Assembly (NCBI RefSeq): GCF_001039355.2
Contig: NW_019775669.1
Coordinates: 508,802-572,801 of the forward strand
Reading direction: 5' to 3'
Source of the DNA: Lingula anatina
Taxonomy: Eukaryota; Brachiopoda; Lingulata; Lingulida; Lingulidae
Length of the DNA: 64,000 nucleotides
The notes beneath the pieces were generated by a model. It was not told the DNA's origin. It made no database searches and worked only from the letters and a program-made list of their open reading frames with translations. Each line of letters starts with the position of its first letter. Positions within the stretch are counted from its first letter, which is position 1. This document shows, one piece after another, positions 34,106-46,400 of this stretch. A program made the translations under genes and the position numbers.

Positions 34106-37100
34106 TGTAAACATCAGGGAGGGATAGACAATCAAGAACGATCGCATAATAGAACATCTTAGTCATGACGAATACACAGCAAGCTATTGCTGAATAATGA
34201 CCAAGATTTCCTATAAAAGACTAACATGCATCACAAGTTGTCCAAATCTTCAAATATGGCTGCTCCAGATTTCATCTGACAAGTTCAAATTTAGCCGAAG
34301 TGAGAACCGGTGTGAAGTTAGTTTATTACTGCGCCTATTACATGTTTTAATCAGCATCGATGATATGATCAATGATAGACTTCGCTAAATCAACACCCGT
34401 TACAAGGTGCCGTAAATTCCTCAAATGATCGAACACTTGTGGTAAACTTCTTACCATGTTCCCGAAGGCGCGAAAAACAAGGCACTGGAAGCAGACGACG
34501 ACCAAGAGACAATATGTAGAATGCATCAGCGCAGGAAAAGCGGCGAAACATGAGCCAAGATTTTCAGCAGTTGTGAGTAATTTTAGAACTGCCACATGAA
34601 ATCGTAAAAACAAACCGCGAGAGGAGAGATGCAACGGTCCATCAGTCCTAACAACTTCCATCTTTCCATCTAATGTATTAATGGAGTCGGTAAACTTTCA
34701 ACACCCAGTGTGTGAACTAATACAAATAAAGACAGCGTCGGGTATGTTTGCGGTAGCTATCATGTGTAATTTTTCATACGGGGGGTTTCTTCAGGAAATA
34801 CTGACTTTATTTTATTTTAGTTTTGACCCACGACCGTTTTCTGATGTCATCTAGATGTAGAAGGAGACGTTCTACGCAGCGGCATCCTCACACAAGCACA
34901 CCCGGACTATGTTCTAAACATGTTGGCTATTTGAAATCAATACAATAGGTACAAGACAAAATGTGAAATTAATTAAGACATGATCTGGTGGGAAAATAGA
35001 AATGTTTTGGCAAATCGAATGTATTATTATAATTAAAGTACTTATTATCCAATAGCAATTATGGGTTCATCTTTTTTTTCATTGTCGAAGATTCCAGGTG
35101 AGAAACAGGGTTAAGAAACCCAAATTATTTTTTATCGGAGCTACTAAATAATTTTTAAAAACCGCCTGGCAAGATAGTGGCTACTTTGTTCCGACCGTCC
35201 AACTTCCGATTCACACACCGGCCGCAATAGTTTTCAAGAGGGTGGTTATCATAATTGCCTTTGTTATTCTTAATTAAGATAGTATCCAATTAACGGTTTT
35301 CTTAATGTGAAGTGGCTTGCGTACTTTCGCATACCTTAAAGAGCGCTTGCACTTTGATGTTACTTGTCGAGTGTCAACTTTGTAAGGTTTATCGGGCGGA
35401 ATGTCAACTCGAAATTGTTTCTTGAATTTTATGTGTGGAATGTCTACACATGATAAGAAAGTTTGTGGATCGTTTGATGAAGAACATGAGCTCCCGCTTA
35501 AGACTTGTCCGTTATTGAGATTTTATTATCAAGTACTTGTTGTAAATGGTTTTCCGGATATATCAAATTAATTATCTTAAACTTACTTACAGGTCTTGAA
35601 CATTAAGCGTGATTTTCTATTTCATGAGTTTCAGACAATAATTTTCGACAAATAATCCGCGAGTTCCTTCATTATTGAGTGGCCATTAAAATATCACTGC
35701 GCAAAATACTATATGCTCGCCCTACGATGTGCGCGTGGAAGAAGTTATGAAAGACAACTGAACGGAACATTACTGCACGTGCCAAGATGTTAATTACGTA
35801 CGATGATACAACACGCTGGTGGCTAAATATTTGTGTGCGGAAAACTAACGTTAGTGAAGACACATCGCTTGTTTATTCGGTAAATCTGGCGTTGTTTGGA
35901 GATGACACCAAAATTAGCGAACAAAATGTTGGATCGAATCCTACTCGAGTGCAAGGTCCATCTGTTTCTTCACCTGATTTATGTTACCTTATGGTGTATT
36001 GTAAATCACAGATCTTCGAGCCGTTATTACCGGTAACCTTTCCCGATTCGGCCCACTTGAGCACGCAACCAATAACACTCTGCCACTCGTTGAGTTTATC
36101 AGTTGTCGATCCAAGCCATAACGTCGACGACCATGCCACTTTTGTTGAACGGGAAAAGCAACTTTATCAAATATCATTGATTTAAGGTGAAATAAATTTT
36201 CAAACTTTTGCAAACAATGTACAGCCTGATTGCATTCCCGGTTGTATCCTAAGTGGATCTTTTACGACATTTTATGACGTTTTACCGCAGCGCAGCACGG
36301 CACGGACTGTCCTAAAGCAAGTCGTAAAAGAGACTTGAAAAATATTTATCTTTCTTTATTACGTTTGATTATTGTGCACATGTGACGGTCTCATACGATA
36401 AGAACGATAAAGACAATTATTATAGAGAGATCTGTACACAATTACGTCTTATAATAAAACTATCGAGGAGCACTGCGTCAACACGACTGATTAACGTTTG
36501 TTTTAACGGAGTCGATAGAAAAAAAAAGAACTTAGTTTAACTGACGAAAAATCCTTAAAGAAACTTAAGTTGATTTCAGTGCATTTTTTCCGCCCTAGAA
36601 CTGACTTGGATCCCATTTCACTCAAAGGACCGAGTTCTTTTTGATGGTAAAAAACACTGATGACTATATCAGACCCGGCATGCGGAGATTCCGCTCACTG
36701 ATATTTTGCACCGATTCAAAAAACAAATTATTTTGTCAAGCTGTTTGAAAAGTATCGATGTTTGTTGGTTTTCTTTTAAGAAATGAAATTTTTGGATTCT
36801 GCTAATTTCTTTCGTTGCATTTATACTCTTTGAACCTGGTTTTCGCACGTTGTGCGCGTAGACCCAAGCTTTGAATTGTAACAGAAGAGCTGTTTGGTAA
36901 ACTCATTAACTTTTAGCATGTGTTAAATAATTTTGAGACAAGGTTTAACCATACAACCTATGACCAGCTAATATTTTCTGATGTAATATTTTCCTATATT
37001 GATAATAAGCAAGATGTAATTAAATCTGGTATGATTTGATATTACCCGTATTAGCTCTAAGGCTAAAAAGATTTTTTTGTGATATATGCATAAAAAGTGT

Positions 37101-39451
37101 TTTATTTTTTTATAAAAAAAGACCAACATATTCCGTCTTATTTGTCCTTATAACCGCATAAACCTGCTGCAGCAAATATTTCATGAGAACGACAGAATAA
37201 ATATAATTGAATTATTGATTGCCTTTACAATATCAATTTTTCACAATATACAGCCAAATTAAAAAAAGGAAAGTGTAGGTCCTTTGCTGAGCAATAAAGT
37301 AAATATTAACTGTACTGGCATAATCCTTCGAGACAAGTCTTCTGTATTTGCGAATTACATTACTAAATCATAGCCTACTTCTCCGCCTCAAAAATTTAAA
37401 GAAGATTAGTAGGAAATATGTGTCACTTTATGCTTTTATCGTTTAGTTTATGAAATATACACAGCCTGAGTGCGAATGGAATGTGAGCTATGTAAACCAA
37501 GGATTACCTCGGCTATCATGAACAGTAGAACTCTTTTCATAAATTTCATAAACGGATGAACGTTAAAAGCGTCTCTTGTGGCTTTCATATTGACGCTTTT
37601 ATGACGAGGACAACTTTACTTTAAACAACGAGGATATTCGATGCGAACTCGAGCTTCTGTGAATCACCGATCTCAGCGGCGCAGCCGCGTGGAAAAAGAA
37701 TCACACCGTTTGAAGAGGAACCTCAAAACTTTTAACGCAAACATTAGAGCTTTAAACCCCTTGAAGAGAAACACACACTCCGTAGGGCAACTAGTTCTGG
37801 TGATGCGGTCCTCGCCCCGGGGTCAAAACAAATTTGTTATTGGAGTTACGAACATGACACTTAGGGGCACCCTATCATCGCTTACTTTCCAAAACTAATG
37901 AGGAAAGCAGATAAAGCTGAGCTTCTGAGGAGAGTTGATAAAGAAAACAGTTTCACTGTGAGAAGATACAACAATTCAGACCAATATTTAGAGATTAAGT
38001 AGCAGCTTTTTGCTGGAATGCTTGCCCACCTAACGCGTTCGATATAGAATCCCAGTCACTGTTTTTATTTATGTACGCGCACTTATCTTCTTAATGAAAT
38101 AAAGAAAAGACTAGATTCAGGTAACATATTCATAGACAAAATATATTTAGACATAAATCTCACATACAATGACGGATAAGTTAAAACAATTTGAAAATTG
38201 GTATGGCTAACATTAAAACAATTGACACACAATTACTGAAACACTTTTCCTTTGCACTCAGTATTTATACACAAATTATTGGCCATAAACCCTTTTAATA
38301 CTTAAACTTGGTATTAATCTTGCTGGTTTCTATATTATTATTTCTAAAACTAATAAAAACATAATCCATACATTTGCAACCCTGTCGTAAATATCAGAGA
38401 CTAATTAGAAAACTCTTCGTTTATATGCTCATTGGGTTTTGTACAATTACAAGATTCATCGAAAGTTTTTAAAATGAATGATAATGAATTTTTCGAAAGA
38501 CGTAATCTTAACTGTGACAATTGATGATTGATATTGATAAACTGCAAAATTTTAAGTGGCGTTTCCATTATTCTAAATCTTATAATAAAAGAAATATACA
38601 TTGGATGAGATTTAAAAAAATAAAAAAACAAGTTAATGTGTTGAAACGAATTTTGATAAATTTAAACACCATACGTGTTAAGCGTTATTTTATCTATTTT
38701 CTCAGTATTCATTACCAGTTATTTTTTAGAAATACATTGGTAACCATTATTATAAGATGACTTAGAATATCGCTTTCTTTCGGAGATATTTTCAACAGCA
38801 TACTATTATTTAAAATTAGTATGAAAATTGTAAAAAAAAATATTACTCCGACAAACCATAAATCTGAGTAAAGTAATTCTAAAAAATACATAAAAATGAT
38901 TAAATAAATAAGTAAATAAAAAAAGTTTCCAGCATTTTACATTTCAAAATAAATCTATTTCATTTTCTGTATGTTAGGATTGAAAAGGAGATAAAAATAA
39001 TAAAGCAAAAATTCCAGCTTTTCGATAGAAATATTTCACATTAATTATCCAATTTATGCGGACATTCTAAATCATCATGTTATTTTTTTATATCCCTGAA
39101 TGAATTCCTTACCGTATGAATGAGGCAACGTCCGCCAACTTGAACCAGACGGGTATTTTCTTCAAAATTATTCCAGATTATTTTAAACAGAAACTTTCCC
39201 TGTCACAGTCAGTATGTATAATACTTTACCAAGTCTTTGCAAACATTATTGTTCATGCTTCAGAGTTAGTTTAAAATGTTATGTAAAAATCAAATATCAA
39301 CACTCAAGCCTGTCTGCCAGTACATTTCGTGATTTTGAGCAACGTTGCTGATAATAATGAGACAGTAAAAATACCATCTATGAATTGGTAATCTTTGGCA
39401 TAAGTTTATCGGTCGCCCTATTTTTTAAAAGTCCATGCATGAATATAGATT

Positions 39452-40807
39452 TCATCGCTGCCACCCTGCTGTGGAACTGTAATATTGCATGTAATGTCTG
39501 TATTTTTCAAGCTCAAGTGCCGATATGGCTGAGATTCCAACGGGAAGAGGGGCACTGAACGCGCTTGAACCGGGCCCGCGTGCGAAGTGCTCGTAGTAGG
39601 CCGGTCTCAGGGACGACAGGGCCGAAGAGGCCGGTAAAACTGTCGAAACAACACCCCCACTGACCGCTGTACCGCTGGCCAGCGGCGATCTGCCGTTATT
39701 CGGAGTAGACTTATTGTTTCCGATTAAACTGTCAATGGTGAAACCTCCCCCGGGTTTCGTGGCTATAGACTTTGAAGAAGTTGCTGATGAAGAGTTGGAT
39801 GAGGATGAGGATAACATTGTCCCTGTTGAGACGGTTGTTTTTAAAGGAAACGAGCCCTCGGAAATGGTATTTTGCAGACTCTGTAACGCCGGGCTATTAA
39901 GTCCTAAACTCATGGAACTGAGAGCTGAAGCCCGGGCGATATCTTGCGGTGGTAGTAAAGACACGGGGGGAGGGAGAGGTGCCATAAAGTGCGCATACGG
40001 CCCTGGGAGCCCCTGGTGATGGGGGTGCAGATGCGCAGGAAGGTTGTGGTGGGAATGCATCCCCAAGAACGCCTGGCCGTAAGGATGGTGGGTGGGCAGG
40101 AACGCCGTGGGTTGGTGCATGAGATCGGGCGTGATGCGTTTGTAGCGTTTTCTTCGCCTCAGAAAACTGCCGTTGTCAAACATATCCTCGCTGGCGGGGT
40201 CTAGGGTCCAGTAATTGCCCTTTCCAGGGTTGCCCGGCTCGCGGGGTATCTTAAGGAAGCAGTCATTTAGAGAGAGGTTGTGTCTGATGCTGTTTTGCCA
40301 GGCAGGGAAACGTTCTCTGTAATAGGGAAACCTGTTCATGATAAACTCACAGATTCCGCTGAGAGTGAGCCTCTTCCTGGGAGACTGAAGCACTGCCATG
40401 GTTATAAGAGCTATGTAAGAATATGGCGGCTTCACAAGATTATTCTTTTTGTCTCTCCCGTTCTCTGCGGACTCGTTTTTGGGGTCTGCATCATCATCAT
40501 CGTCGGCGCCGTCCGCATGACAATCTGAATCATTCTCCATCCCTTCTAACTCCTTGTCGGTACAGTCATCATAATCTTTATAGTCAATATCGTGATAGTC
40601 ACTGTGAGCAAAATCTTCCTCTCCATCAGATCCACCGTAGGATTCCCCGGCAGAGACCCCGGGTGATACCTTACTAGTGGTCATGCTTTCCTGTAGACAC
40701 TGCTGTGGGGAGGGTGCTAGGCGTTGTTTAGGCGAGTTCTGACGCAAGATTTCAGCGTCTTCGGCTTTCTGGTGTGGAGTCCCCGTGATTTCCATGTCGC
40801 AACGCAT
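39452..40807 (-). CDS. FoxD: forkhead transcription factor FoxD, single exon
   Basis: The 451-residue protein carries a complete forkhead (winged-helix) DNA-binding domain at about 126-222. Diagnostic segments are [38 protein letters not shown], the recognition helix [15 protein letters not shown] and the wing [20 protein letters not shown]; the D-class reading comes from these blocks and from LRRRKRYKR, which also acts as a nuclear signal. Before it lies an acidic stretch (60-107). After it lie His/Pro-rich (240-285) and Ser-rich (332-346) regions and FTIDSLIG (356-363), an eh1-like Groucho-binding motif shared by FoxD proteins and implying repression. FoxD acts in mesoderm, neural and neural-crest-like programmes in animals. 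The gene is intronless, as is common for FoxD. ATG 40807 is the first in frame; the second, four codons on, is equally possible. Confidence 0.95.
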   Translation of the reverse strand: MRCDMEITGTPHQKAEDAEILRQNSPKQRLAPSPQQCLQESMTTSKVSPGVSAGESYGGSDGEEDFAHSDYHDIDYKDYDDCTDKELEGMENDSDCHADGADDDDDADPKNESAENGRDKKNNLVKPPYSYIALITMAVLQSPRKRLTLSGICEFIMNRFPYYRERFPAWQNSIRHNLSLNDCFLKIPREPGNPGKGNYWTLDPASEDMFDNGSFLRRRKRYKRITPDLMHQPTAFLPTHHPYGQAFLGMHSHHNLPAHLHPHHQGLPGPYAHFMAPLPPPVSLLPPQDIARASALSSMSLGLNSPALQSLQNTISEGSFPLKTTVSTGTMLSSSSSNSSSATSSKSIATKPGGGFTIDSLIGNNKSTPNNGRSPLASGTAVSGGVVSTVLPASSALSSLRPAYYEHFARGPGSSAFSAPLPVGISAISALELEKYRHYMQYYSSTAGWQR

Positions 40808-41143
40808 CGCCAGCGTTCGATCCCCTGTATAGATCCTAGGGAAAATCTGCCAGGCACACTACACACGCTGAAACACCTTTCTATCAGTGTGAGTGTCTAT
40901 GTATGTGTACGCGTGTGTATAGATACGCGAACACAGTGCTGTATCGACACACTGTTGTGATAATTCTCGCTGATAAGATCAGGATCGATTCCCAAGAGCG
41001 CTCTGCAGCTTTGGATCCTCTGTTCCTGAGTAATTAGCGAGGTGTTAGCTCGGAAAATTTATCGGAGATGATCCCAGTCCCTGTGAGATCCGAGCACGAC
41101 CACCCAGTCTGTCAATTGTTCCTCTCCCCAATTGAAACACCTA

Positions 41144-41151
41144 CTTTTATA
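41144..41151 (-). promoter_or_regulatory. FoxD TATA box
   Basis: TATAAAAG on the minus strand, a perfect TATA element, lies 337 bp upstream of the FoxD start codon. Transcription would begin near 41115-41120, giving a 5' UTR of about 310 nt. A CCAAT box at the usual distance upstream supports it. Confidence 0.6.
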
Positions 41152-41220
41152 AACTACACTAGTCGCGTATGGCAGACACCCAACCACACAGCCCCTAGGT
41201 CACGTGGTTCTGGCTGTGTT

Positions 41221-41225
41221 ATTGG
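41221..41225 (-). promoter_or_regulatory. FoxD CCAAT box
   Basis: CCAAT on the minus strand, about 70 bp upstream of the TATA box and 100 bp upstream of the inferred start site. This is within the usual range for NF-Y sites. An E-box CACGTG lies between the two, at 41201-41206. Confidence 0.45.
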
Positions 41226-43709
41226 AGCGCCGGCGTATTACCATATCAATTTCTACAATCCGATCTGTAAACGCCCCCTTGTTGTAATTACACGCTTTTT
41301 ACTTGATGGAGGAAATCACGTTAGGGGACCTCGTTGTGCCGATCATCGTGCTCACCCTCACACACACATACACCTTGAAGGAAAATTTTATGACAGATGG
41401 ATGAAAGAAATGGGGCGAGAGTTTCACGGGTTACTGAGAACTGAGAAACAATAACGGCGCAGTTCGATTATTTAGAGAGCCGCGCACTTGGAAGGTCCCA
41501 GTGCGTCACGCACGTGAAATATGTCACGGCAACTACCGCGTCACGGACCGATGAAATGGAACAATTTAGGAGGGAAGAAAAAACAGTCAGTTACAATCTA
41601 AATGATGTTTTAACGAATCATTATGATAAAGTGTTTTGTCTCTAATCACCCTTTCGCCGTTTCTTACAATTTATTCTTTTTCCTCCTCTTCAAAGAGGCG
41701 CAGCAAAATGATGAGAAATAAAAATTTTATCAGACGGGTTTATTTTTCTAACCACTGTTGATACAACATATTGTCTCACTGCTGCACAGTATGGATAATT
41801 ATTGTTGTAAACTGGTAGCGGGTTGATAGAAAAAATCGAAAAACAAACACCACTCCACTGGACGTCTTGAAACACGACTACAGTGCGCCGCCGATGTTTT
41901 AGAACTACAGTAAGAAGAGAGCCTTGCGGTGAAACGAAGGTTGATCTACAAACACAGCGGGACAATGCCAAGCATAAGCAAAGTTACACTTAACTGGGAT
42001 CTGCAAAAATGTTCTGGAGGAGTAAAAACTACAGAGAATTGTTTTGATAAGCTTAGATGATAGTTTTATGCAGTCGACTACTCGCATTCGGTAGAGGATC
42101 GATTGTTGGGTCTTTCCGTCTCGCTCTTCGTGTCTCTCGTGATTACCGTGCTCATCGCTTTTGGGCTGTCCTAGACAAAGATCGAGGAAAAGAACCGATT
42201 CAAAACAAACGAATTTATTCAAAACATTTTGACCCACAGTTCTGTACGTCAAATAAATTTGAAAAACCTTCGTTGATATATTTTTAGAGAAGCGATCGAC
42301 AGCAAATTGATTACCGTCTAGTTTCCAAATTTATTTTTGTAATCCCGAAATCGATTTTACTGTGAGGTCGACATTTGTGCTAGAAAAAGATTTTTTAGCT
42401 TGTTTTGCGTGCAAAATGAAAACTGAAAAAGAAAAGACAAAGAAAAATGATCAGAACCACCGACGTGACTCAAAAATTTGCAATGTGCTAAATACCTTAG
42501 AGACCAAACAAACAGCTTCTCCTATAACTAAATAGCATTTACTTTTAAACTACTTGCTCCACTTATGTAAATACAATCTGCAACTCGATAGCAAAATTTA
42601 TATTACCAGCAAGATATGATGAGAAGGGCCGACGGAAGAGTTGGGTAGAAAAAGTTTTGATACAACCTTAGTTCTGAACACAAACACTCGAGTGAGTTGA
42701 CAAACTAGATAAGCAGCGTGTAAATTATTGTTATTGTAACCACGAGGCGGGTTTATTGCCGTAATTGCTCATTGGGCGATGTCTCACCTGATTCGTTTTC
42801 GGGTCGATTTGTTATATTCAATGTGATGTGGACGTAAAGAAAAAAGATAAAAAAAAATACATGAGCTTAACTGTTAATTTTCTTTTTTTCATTTTCATTT
42901 CTATTTTCTTTCTGTATTCACCAGCATTTGCATTTCTTTAAACATGTATCTCCATTCAATAATTCTGCTATTTGTAATTGTGTTTTTCAAACTGCACCTG
43001 CTTCCATAATTAGCATAGTTACAACTGGAGATGTTCTTACTAAATTTAGGTTCTTCAGAAAACTATCCCTCATAATGACAAAAAGGAAGGAAGGTCATTT
43101 CAAAATTGATGGCGTTTGTTTGAAAATCCTTTTCACCTACGATCTAATACATTTACAGTGTAGTAACCGAGTCCCTAATTATCAAATAGTTCAACGGATT
43201 TACGCACAGGAGGTACAGATGTGTACAACAAATAATTACGAACAAGTCGTCAGTGTCACTGCTTAGTGTCTTTGTGTATTGCATTACCTTTCTGTTGTGA
43301 CACCTGTTTGTTTGCGTAAACATTGAAATGTTACGCGCGTTAGAGTAGTATCGCTTTGGATCACTCTGAGAGCGTCCTGCGTAATGTCGGGCTCTTCAAT
43401 TTTATCCCTTTAAGTATATACTAGGACTACTATTTATGTGTGGTCCATAATGTTAAAATAGGATGGCGTGCTATATTGTACTTGAATAACCATATACACA
43501 AAATCAAAAGATTGTCACAAACAGAGACACAACAGTGCCGTAGCCAATGTGGCCTCTCGCTGACCAAACCCAGAATGCCACTTACGTCACTACATTTAAG
43601 ACCTATTACACGTCACGATTTTATTGAGTGCATACTTGTAACCTATTTATATGTGTGGTCCTCTTTTAAAATAAATGATCACAGATTTCAGATTTGCAGA
43701 AGACCAAAG

Positions 43710-43735
43710 TTTTTTTTTTTTTTTTTTTTTTTTTT
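43710..43735. repeat. poly-T tract
   Basis: A T homopolymer of about 26 nt. Confidence 0.95.
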
Positions 43736-44631
43736 GTGAAATTGAAAAACAGTTAATCGCTTTTTCAATTGCATAAGTAATACATTTTTGGATAACATTT
43801 TAAAAGATGGAATATGCAAATTAGCCCTGCAAACTACATGTACATAATCATTTATACGCGTCATTGCCTGCGCTACGTGTAACACGTCAGATTCGACGTA
43901 ATATCTGTACATACCTGAATATTATCCACTTAACTGCATACTACTAGCTGCTAATGTGTGGTCTGCCTGTTAAAACATGGCGACCCAATTTGCTTTGTAT
44001 GTGATACTCTTTATTTTCCCTCCCTCAGACTTGGGTCATTTTTTCTCTCTTTTTTTTCCGTCTTGTGAGAACATGCCGCTCCCGTATTTTGGTTTACCAC
44101 ACGACGTCGTCTCGTTTTCCCGCGAACGTTTGTCTTTCCCTTAGGCGACGCTGCTCCTCCAAACAAAAACTTGACTTTTCGCAAGGAAAATTTGAAAATA
44201 AAAGCAACACAGGGTTAGAACAACACTAAGTCGGGGAGCAAGAGTCGCTCCCATAGCCTTTCGTTCGCCATTTCTTGCTTTACCAAAAAATTGAATCAGT
44301 AGTTTAATCAGCGGGAAGACTTGGCAACCGACGCAAGCCTGTAACAATGATGTCACGCGTTTTCGAAGCGTCAACACTTTCACAATTTTCTTCTACTTTC
44401 ACTTTTTTCGTTGACAGAAGAGAGTGGTTTGCTACCTATTGTTTCACTTTTATTCGGACAAACAGTTAAAAATACAATAGAATGTCATCAATATTTTAAC
44501 TGAATTTGAAATTCTTACCCTCACGATCGGTTTTGACGGTATGCAATTTAATGTAAAACCTTTTACTGAATGTTTTCTAAGGATTGTGTAAGTTTATACC
44601 AAAGTTGATGAGGTAAGACAACAAAATATAC

Positions 44632-44678
44632 TTTTATTTATTTATTTTATTTTATTTATTTATTTATTTATTTATTTT
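44632..44678. repeat. (TTTA)n microsatellite
   Basis: TTTA repeats of about 47 bp with one interruption. Confidence 0.93.
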
Positions 44679-46352
44679 TGTGTTGCTGTTGATTATGAAA
44701 TGTTTTAAATGCGTGAGCGTAAATCTTAAATTTCCCTATCTTTGACAGATCTACAGTCTTAGGTTTGTACTTTTTATATTACGTACCTGAATACCTGAGA
44801 ACTCTAAAAGCCGTGCAGCAGCTTGAATAATAATAACATTTACATCTTAAAATTATGCAGGAACTTTAAAGATGGTGTGAATACATTGCCGACAAAACGT
44901 GTGGTCCAAAAACTATATTGAAAATGAATCAGAGAGTTTGGGGAACATATTGGCGAAAATCCGGGACACCCGTCAATTCAAAACAAACATTACTGGCTTT
45001 GCGGAGCGTGTAATTAAGACTTGTGATTAACTGTAACGCTGGAAGCTGATCCCCCCGACGTTGATTAAAATTAACAAAGCATGTCCAGTGAGCACATGTA
45101 GCGAGTGCTGCAATTTGTCCCGTCTGTCAGAGTGCTTTCAACACGCGCACTGCAATCAAGGGGATATCCTTACAACGTGTCAAATCGGCTGATCTTTTAA
45201 CACAGAGGGCAAATTCAATCTGACACGGGCGCAAGATAAAAATTTGTAATCGGTTTGAAAATCTGTGTCATTTTCCGTTCAATCTTTGTCTAAGCGGCAA
45301 TAAAATTTAACAGATGGGGCAAAGATCATGGTGAGGGTTAAAGGAGTCCGAGAAAGAAAGCATGAAATAGCTCTTAAGAGGCACGACAGAACACAGCCAG
45401 AACATGGACTAAATGCCCAGAGGTTAGGACGATTTCATTGACCCTTGGATTATAGCGAATTAATCCAAATATTGCTGGAGGTGGAGAATACGTTCAACAA
45501 GAAATATTCAGAGCTCTACCAGTCTCAATTACGACAGTAACGGTTCACAATAACAATCGGTGAATCATTATACTAATGGACCTTAATCCTTTCCTTAATC
45601 CCAACAACGCTTTCTCTCTCTTTCGTTTTCTTGGGTTCAGTCAAGGTTTGCATTCCAAGCTTGCGGATTCCAGTTTTCCAAATTATTTGCTTAACAACTT
45701 GATTAGTGCCAAGTGCTCTTTTCGTGTAGCACGCCTGTATTATAATACGTTGTGTAATTCAACGAGATGAGGATTCAATTTTTGCTCCACTCTATTTGCG
45801 TGTGCCATATTTCTTGATTAAAGTAAAAAAACAACAAATTTTTTTAAAAATCCACATGCGGACCAATAACACTTTGGTTTTATCATATGTACACTATAAA
45901 TAATTCAAGATTTCTGCTTCCCTTCAAAGGACAGAAAAAAAACGCAAATTCAAATATTTAAATCTTAATCTGTGAGCCGCGGCTGAGGGTGCTTGCTGTG
46001 CCCAGAAAATCTCCAAAACCGCACAAGAAGCTGCCACTCCGAGAGCACTGTTCGGAGCTGCTGGAGCGGAAAGCGGGATAAATTGTGCGTTATGGGACCG
46101 GGGATGATCCGCCCCGCCCACCTGCCGTGGTGGAAAAACAGAGATCAATAAACGACCTGCCTAATGAATCGAGGAGCAAGCGCAATTAAATAGGTCTAGC
46201 CGAACAAAAGAGTTCTCTAGTACTTGGAGTTAAAGCAGTATTGGTGACCGCCATTAATCAATATTTGAAAATAGCGTCATGTCATTGCGTTGGCTTTTGT
46301 CGATTTGTTTAGAAGAGGTAAAAGTTTGTAAGATTGTTACAATTTCGTTATG

Positions 46353-46400
46353 TACAACCTAAGATCTAATATATCCGTTTATTAGATCTTAGGTACAACC
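46353..46400. repeat. perfect 15-bp inverted repeat with flanking direct repeats
   Basis: Arms ACCTAAGATCTAATA (46357-46371) and TATTAGATCTTAGGT (46380-46394) are perfect reverse complements around an 8-nt loop. The heptamer TACAACC occurs at both outer ends (46353-46359 and 46394-46400) as a direct repeat overlapping the arms. It could be a very small mobile-element remnant or a structured site; no protein or RNA role is recognised. Confidence 0.75.

Larger units (their letters stand above)
29798..39451. other. gene desert downstream of FoxD
   Basis: Nearly 10 kb lack a supportable gene. Contents are microsatellites (32646-32848, 34076-34105), a minus-strand acceptor-flanked island at 31861, and a short coding-like plus-strand run near 37880-38000. 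Developmental transcription factors are commonly surrounded by such stretches carrying enhancers, but no specific enhancer can be read from the sequence alone. Confidence 0.5.

Noticed and set aside
34347-34661. Minus-strand ORF of 104 codons starting with ATG
   Set aside because: It reads fairly protein-like with a helical C-terminus, but there is no promoter, signal peptide, family match or neighbouring exon to support it.
35787-36185. Plus-strand ORF of 132 codons
   Set aside because: No recognisable domain or splice support; composition matches surrounding non-coding DNA.
41068-41454. Plus-strand ORF of 128 codons
   Set aside because: It runs antisense through the FoxD promoter with no domain; the TATA and CCAAT elements explain the sequence better.
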